From Isoetes taiwanensis (taxonomy: Eukaryota; Streptophyta; Lycopodiopsida; Isoetales; Isoetaceae): DNA of 64,000 nt. Below the pieces are notes generated by a model. That model was not told where the DNA came from and ran no database searches. It saw only the letters and a program-made list of their open reading frames with translations. Positions within the stretch are counted from its first letter, which is position 1, and every line of letters starts with the position of its first letter. Positions 58,701-64,000 of this stretch are shown here, piece by piece. Both the position numbers and the translations under genes were made by a program. The DNA lies in assembly GCA_021234155.1 (NCBI GenBank), contig JAJEKV010000060.1:5044323-5108322 (forward strand), read 5' to 3'.

Positions 58701-59700
58701 TTGAACCTTCATTACTTTATTATGATTATTATATTTTCTTCCCACATATGAATAAGAAAATACTTTGGCATGCGAATTTAGGCAACATTAGTATTGCAAC
58801 TTCGAAGTTATCATAGACATTTATGCCAAGTTAATTGGCATCCTAGTATAGACCTATGGTTTTGTTCGCGTCCAAAAGGGCAGTTCTACATACAGTTGAG
58901 TACACGCTTTATGTTTAATTAATCATAAAATGTGAAGATTCCCTTCAAAATGCAAGATTCATATACAAAAATCATATATGTATTCCCTTCAAAATACAAA
59001 ATTCATATAAAAAACCCATACACAATTCAAATACACAAAACAAAGTGGATGCCAAAGGCACATCTAGTGGTATATATCAGCATCCGGTGTGATCCACTCG
59101 CGAGGCTCAAGGTGCTCGACGGTGATTTCCTCCACCCCGTCCGTGAACAAGCCTCCCGAAGCATGGAATCCAAGTTCCCCTCCCTGGTGTCCGCTTCCCC
59201 AAGGAATTCATGTATGAAAGCACTTCCCCGCACAGCCCCGTTGTTGGTCGGTGCAACTTTTTGAAAGTAGGGCTTCAGCAAATGTTTCCCCTTCCCAAAG
59301 GCCCCTATCCTCTAGCATAATGGCCCAGCACAACGAAGCTCACCATGCATTTCTTCGTGCACTCGAGCTGTATTGAGGGGAAGGTTCCGGCCCCGATGTG
59401 TCGGCGAGGTCTTTCTTGCCCCCTATCACGCAGCCTTTGTCATGGCTTGCTTGAACTCGGCCTTTCTTGGGTTAGGTTCGGTCTCTAGCCACTCGACCGG
59501 GAGGCGATTCAGTGCTCCAGCGCCTACCGCGACCTACGGTGCGCATCAAGTGGGCATGCATCGTGAGAAGGCCATGGCGATGTAGGTGAGGAGCCCTCCC
59601 AAGGAGGAGGAGGAGGAAGCTGGAGGGCGCAGGAGCAGAGGACGGGGAGGGGAACGAGAAGCGAAGGACTAATAGGGCAATATATATGGCATCTCAAAGA
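58701..59700. other. 3' interior of the CACTA element, unassigned frames
   Basis: On the minus strand, 59,281-59,027 is open (LLKPYFQKVAPTNNGAVRGS, AFIHEFLGEADTREGNLDSM) and continues in broken form to about 59,600 (TARVHEEMHGELRCAGPL). It looks protein-like, but I do not recognise it. It may be a second, oppositely oriented gene of the element. Confidence 0.35.
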
Positions 59701-59825
59701 TACCTGAAAAACAAAACAAATTTCAGACGACGCGTCGTTATAGCCGAGAACGTCGTTATAGACGTCGTTAAACGACCTTCAAACGCCGTTAACGACGCCT
59801 ATATCGTCTTAAAACGACGTCTGTT
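59700..59825. repeat. Right subterminal palindrome array
   Basis: GTCGTTAAACGAC (59,766 on), CGCCGTTAACGACG (about 59,783) and related TCGTTATAG/AAAACGACG words are packed in about 100 bases. The motif is the same as in 51,990-53,230, so this marks the other side of the CACTA element. Confidence 0.75.
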
Positions 59826-59872
59826 CTTTAAAAGTCATCGTACGGCCATTTTTCCCATTTCTTTTTTATGAT

Positions 59873-60495
59873 TTGAGTATTGCGAACGATCCTCGGATCC
59901 TAGTTTTTCATTGCGCTTATTGTGAGAGTTTTTTCTTTATTGCTTTTGGGATACATGGCCATGGAAGGTATGCTTCGGCCTTGAACCGGATTCGTGGGGA
60001 GGAGATGAGGATTCAAAGAGCAGAGAGATATGGAATTTTGCCTTCACAAGTAAGGCTACTCTGTAGTTTATACACTTTATTGTATTTTATCTATTTTCTA
60101 ATCTATAGCTTGGTGTAGGAGCCGTCGAGGGCATGAGAAGGAAGGGAATCCTCCGTGAACCCCCTCCTCCACTCGAAGATGAGGACTATGAAACAACGAT
60201 CCATCGGATGAAAGTGTTAAAGAAGTATGTGATTGGTGAGAAGGCACTGACCAAATTGCTAGGAACCAGTGAGCTGCCTAGCATGATGAGGGTGCTTCTT
60301 GAAAGATGGTCGTGGTTTGGAAGCACCACAGAAGGGAAAAACAGCATTAACATGATACTAGCGTCGACATGTGCATGGCTGATGCCAGACATACTTGACA
60401 TGGAGCTATGGTTCAAAGGGGATGGACAAGTGGAGGACTTCACGATAGAAACTATAAGCCAAGCTCAGGAGGAGTATGCTGAATTGTTCAAGTGA
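59873..60495 (+). CDS. Unknown two-exon protein, about 180 residues
   Basis: Exon 1 reads GRYASALNRIRGEEMRIQRA and ERYGILPSQ up to a GTAAGG donor at about 60,051. The second part is a clean open frame from an ATG at 60,133 (MRRKGILREPPPPLEDEDYE) to a stop at 60,493-60,495, with an AG acceptor just upstream (CGTCGAG) that would keep phase. It contains VIGEKALTKLLGTSELPSMM and is acidic at its end (EETISQ-type, AQEEYAELFK). No family is recognised. It is immediately 3' of the CACTA right array. Exon 1 start is uncertain. Confidence 0.4.
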
Positions 60496-60924
60496 TCTTT
60501 TGTTCAATAAACCTATGTTTTGTACATTGTTATATTTTCTCTTGGGTACAATCTAGCATTGATACATATGCATGAACATGATCTGAAGGATTCTTGAAGA
60601 TATTTTGCATTCTTCATTGGATATCGCCTTCTTGATTCGATTTGCCATTTCGAACTCGAGGTTTCGCGACATTTCGACTTGGATCGGTAGAACCAGCTTC
60701 GAGATTATTTGTGGTTTGGACTCTCCTGTAGCTCTTACAAATGGGACACTTCCATGTTCTAAATCTTTCAAATGCACATTCTTAGAAGTTTGTGATGGAC
60801 AGTCAGCTTGGATTTTTTCTCCAACCTCGATCGATAGAAGCGATACCACTAAATTTATGTTTCTTTGTGGCTTGAAGTCAACCATCTTCCAAATCTTCCA
60901 AATCAGCTTCGGTTCTCAAGAACG
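60496..60924. other. No gene assigned
   Basis: A 110-codon frame on the minus strand (60,885-60,553) and another on the plus strand overlap almost fully. Neither shows a family motif, so neither is called. Confidence 0.35.
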
Positions 60925-63900
60925 GGCTGCCCCGACGGTTCTAATGCTAACCCTTTGACCTAGACCTTCTCCAAAAATTCAAAATTGGGCCGTGTCTTTG
61001 GACATGAATTAGGGATCCGGTGGCAAAAAATCAGAATTTATTTTCGTGCAATGCATTAATTATGAATTTAATCGCAGGTTGCTGCCGTAAAAGCCCTCGA
61101 CTTCTAATTGCCACATCGGAGGAGGACAGGTCCAAACTCCGCTTCGCTGGTTCCCCTTTTGCTATGCGTTTCGGCCAAGTAACTACCGGCCCACGCCTAA
61201 AAGCTACAATGGAGACTAGGATTCGGCCCCAAAACGTAAACCCTTCTAGAGCACGGCAACTCACGGGGTTTACGTTTGAGGCCCTCCCTGTCGTGATTCG
61301 GCGGGACCCTAGCGGCGTGTCTTGAAGTGGAGTTGGGGTGTTGGCGCCAGAGCGCTGACCCTAAAATCCCTCCGAGGAGGCCTCTTTCCCCAAATTTCCT
61401 CTCCCTAAGGCCACAGGGGAAGAACGGCAACCTCCCTCTCCGGAACCCACGATTTGGCTGCCAATGGACTCGAACGTTGACATTGCTCGAAACCAAGTTC
61501 CGTGGCCAAAAGGCGGGGTTCGGCCCCAAAACGTAAACCCTTCTAGAGCCCGGCAACCCACGGGGTTTACTGCGTTTGGAGGCCCTCTCCTTGCCGGTCG
61601 GCGGGACTTTCGCCATGTCTTGAAGTGGAGTTGGGGTGTTGGCCTTGAGGCGGACACTAAAATCCCCTAAGCCGCTGTCCCGGTTTCCTCTCCCCAAGGC
61701 CCCCGGGAAGGACGGGCAACCTCCCCTCACTGGAACCAGCGATTTGGCTCTGCCAATGGACTGAATCGCCGACATTGCCCGGGGATCAAGTTCCGGGGGC
61801 GTAAGACCGGGACTCGGCCCCAAGGCGTGAAACCCTTCTAGAGCCCGGCAACCCGCGGGGTTTGCGTTTTGGGAGGCCCTCTCCTTGTCCCGGTCGGCGG
61901 GACTTTGGCGCTTATGTCTTGAAGTGGAGTTGGGGTGTTGGCCTTGTGTAGGACACTAAAATCCCCTCCAGGAAGCCGCTTGCCCTAATTTCCCTCCCCA
62001 AGGCCACGGGGAAGGACGGGCAACCTCCCCGAACCGGGCGATTTGGCTGCGCCAATGGACTGGAATGCCGACATTGTTCGGGATCAAGTTCCGTGGGCGT
62101 GAAGAGCTGGGGACTCGCCCCAAAGCGTAAACCCTTCTAGAGCCCAGCAACCCACGGGGTTTACGTTTGGAGAGGCCCTCTCCTTGTGTCCATTCGTAGG
62201 GACCTTGCCAGGTGTCTTGAAGTGGGAGTTGGGGTGTTGACGCCCGAGGGCCAGCGGACCCTAAAATCCCTCCAGGGCTGCTTGCCCCAAATTTCCCTCT
62301 CCCAAGGCCACAGGGGCCGGACCCGGCCGACCTCGGCTCTCGGAACCAAGGTCGTCGACTCACGCCAATGGACTCGAGGCGTCGACATTGCCACAGGGAC
62401 CAAGTCCGTGGGAGGAAGACCATCCAACTCCAAGAAGCCAAAGCAGCTCACTTCCATCACACTTTCGTAGTCAATTGGCCCTAGGATGTGCATGCGGGAT
62501 CTGCCTTCGTGGAGGGCGTGGAAGTGTTTCCTTCTTCGCCAAAACCGACCGGTAACTTGCTCCTAGGGTAATTTCGCCATTCGGACCGATTTGGCGGGGG
62601 TCTATTTGCCATTCCGGAGCATCCCCGGTGCCTAGCGACAAAAACAGCGGTTTCTACACAAGGCCGACATCGGGGCGCCATGGGTTTGACAAGTTCTCGG
62701 ACCGATCACGGAATCTTTTGGACCTTCCCAGAAGAGGGGCCTGAACGGAGGATCCAACGGTGGGGATAGGGGAAAGGCCCCGGGAGGGTGGTTCGATAGC
62801 CCGACCGGGAGCGCTGCCGAGGGAAGGGCCGCCGGGGAACTTTTTGGATCCCGCCTCCCGGGTCAGGACTCTCCCCTCTTGTGAGGGATCCCCGCAAGGT
62901 CCTCGGCCTCGCTTGACTTGGGGAAGGGGTGCCATTTCGGTTGTACCCCAACGGCTGCCCCGACCGCTCTAATGCTAACCCTTTGACCTAGACCTTCTCC
63001 CAAAATTCAAAATTTGGGCGTGTCTTTGGAGATGAATTAGGGATTTGGCGGCAAAACCGGAATTTATTTTCGCAATGCATTAATGAAGCACTTCTGAATG
63101 TCTTGCCATCAGCAAAAGCGCCCCGACTTCTACTTGCCACATCGGGAGGAGGGAAAGGCCCAAACTCCGGAGTTCCCCTTGCCTCCTATTCGTATTCTGG
63201 CTGGCGCTTCGGCCAGTCCCAAGTGCAATGGATCGGGACTCGGCCCCAAAACGTAAAACCCTTCTAGAGCCCGGCAACCCACGGGGGTTTACGTTTGAGG
63301 CCCTCTCCTTGTCGGTCGGCGGGACCTTGCGCCCGTGTCTTGAAGTGGGGTTAGTGTTGACGCCTTGAGCTGGACCCTAAAATCCCTCCGGGAGGCCGCT
63401 TGCCCCCAAATTTCCTCTCCCCAAGGCCCTGGGACGGGACTGAGGCGACCTCCGCTCTGGGACCCAAGGACCGACTCGGCCAATGGACTCGAGCGTCGAC
63501 ATTGCCCAGGGACCAAGTTCCGTGGCGAGAAGACCACCCGAACTCCAAGAAGCGCCAAAGTAGCTCACTTCCATCACACTCGTAGTCAATTGGCCTAGGA
63601 TGTGCATGCGGGATATCTTGTCGTGGAGGGCGGAGTGTTTCCTTCTTCGCCAAAACCGGCCGTGTAACTTGCTCCCTAGGGTAATTTCGCCATTCCTGGG
63701 CATTTTTTGGCGGTCTATTTGCCATTCGGAGCATCCCTGCGTCTAGAACGACAAAACAAGGCGGTTTCTACAAGGTCGACATCGGGGACGCCTACGATTT
63801 TGACAAGTTCTCAGGACCGATCTGGAATCTTTTGGACCTTCCCCAAGAGGGGCCCCGAACGGAGGATCCAACGGCCGGATAGGGGAACGGGCCCGGAGGG

Positions 63901-64000
63901 TGGTCATTAGCGTGCAGCCCCAGGGGAGCCCCAGCCAGAAGGGCTGCCTGAACTTTTTGATCCCGCCTCCGGGGTGGGACTCTCCCCTCTTGTGAGGGAT
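60925..64000. repeat. Higher-order GC-rich tandem repeat
   Basis: A basic unit of about 290-305 bases has landmarks GGCCCCAAAACGTAAACCCT, TCTAGAGCCCGGCAACC, GTGTCTTGAAGTGGAGTTGG, CCTAAAATCCC and CAATGGACTCGA. It occurs at about 61,225, 61,525, 61,815, 62,120 and 63,245. A leader (CTGCCCCGAC...CTAATGCTAACCC) precedes at 60,925 and again at 62,951. A tail (CTTCCATCACAC to the poorly conserved GGGAACGG part) follows at 62,450 and 63,570. So two macro-units are seen: one with four basic units, one with a single unit; the second runs off the window. The frames present are broken everywhere, so I see no gene. Confidence 0.85.

Larger units (their letters stand above)
51960..59830 (+). mobile_element. 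CACTA (En/Spm) element, degraded, with SET-domain cargo
   Basis: The region carries a Tnp2-type transposase (55.5-57.6 kb), C-terminal CACTA-associated segments (57.7-58.7 kb), an upstream SET-domain gene (54.4-55.1 kb) and matching arrays of AACGACG palindromic motifs at both sides (51,990-53,230 and 59,700-59,825). Subterminal repeat arrays flanking a Tnp2 gene are the expected CACTA layout. A candidate left terminus CACTACAAAGGG occurs at 52,020, but its inverted partner was not found, so exact ends and target duplication are open. Confidence 0.72.

Noticed and set aside
61197-61823. 208-codon minus-strand frame in the GC-rich repeat
   Set aside because: It is open only because of GC richness; the peptide repeats with the DNA unit and other units break it.

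Overview
The window is nuclear DNA from a land plant with a large, repeat-rich genome. Evidence is plant-type gene content: a cinnamate 4-hydroxylase (CYP73A) 3' end, a ROP GTPase, a PLS-class PPR gene, MSH1 (MutS plus GIY-YIG) 3' exons, plant-type LRR units, and introns with GT/AG borders. Genes are sparse and mostly broken, and the rest is transposable-element debris. I suspect a seed-free vascular plant such as a fern, but that is an inference from overall flavour and no marker here proves it. No Copia or Gypsy protein domain was recognised. The mobile elements seen are LINE, SINE, Helitron, CACTA, Mutator-like foldback and MITE types plus an unclassified family.

Layout. 0.5-1.3 kb: CYP73A pseudogene abutting a LINE tail. 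2.5-5.4 kb (minus): SINE, Helitron Rep/helicase remnant with a LINE inserted in it, and a Helitron-type 3' terminus. 7.5-16.3 kb: the most unusual unit. A plus-strand gene of a DDE-like transposase family faces a minus-strand multi-exon gene with a coiled coil, a Ulp1-like protease region and an FCP1-like phosphatase domain; the non-coding parts are packed with TGTACAT motifs. 21.5-23.75 kb: Mutator-like foldback element with a hairpin minisatellite and a 10-bp target duplication. 24.2-26.2 kb: PPR pseudogene, followed by a short MITE. 28.2-29.3 kb (minus): IRG-like GTPase. 29.5-31.3 kb: tandem repeats. 31.3-32.4 kb: second LINE tail. 33.7-34.8 kb (minus): ROP pseudogene. 37.5-38.3 kb: polypyrimidine tract. 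38.5-42.9 kb: second copy of the DDE-like gene, split by a 2.5-kb insert that carries an LRR fragment. 44.4-48.6 kb (minus): MSH1 3' exons, tandemly duplicated, with a Helitron-type 3' terminus 1.2 kb beyond. 50.0-51.4 kb (minus): second IRG-like GTPase. 52-59.8 kb: CACTA element with Tnp2 transposase, a SET-domain gene and palindromic subterminal motifs. 60.9-64.0 kb: GC-rich higher-order tandem repeat.

The two IRG-like GTPases look like the best candidates for functional genes. Each has a two-exon model that becomes a whole number of codons if exactly one base is added inside an A-homopolymer just 5' of the P-loop, which suggests consensus errors rather than decay. Most other genes carry several lesions and are called pseudogenes. 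All family calls come from reading motifs by eye; no database search was possible.
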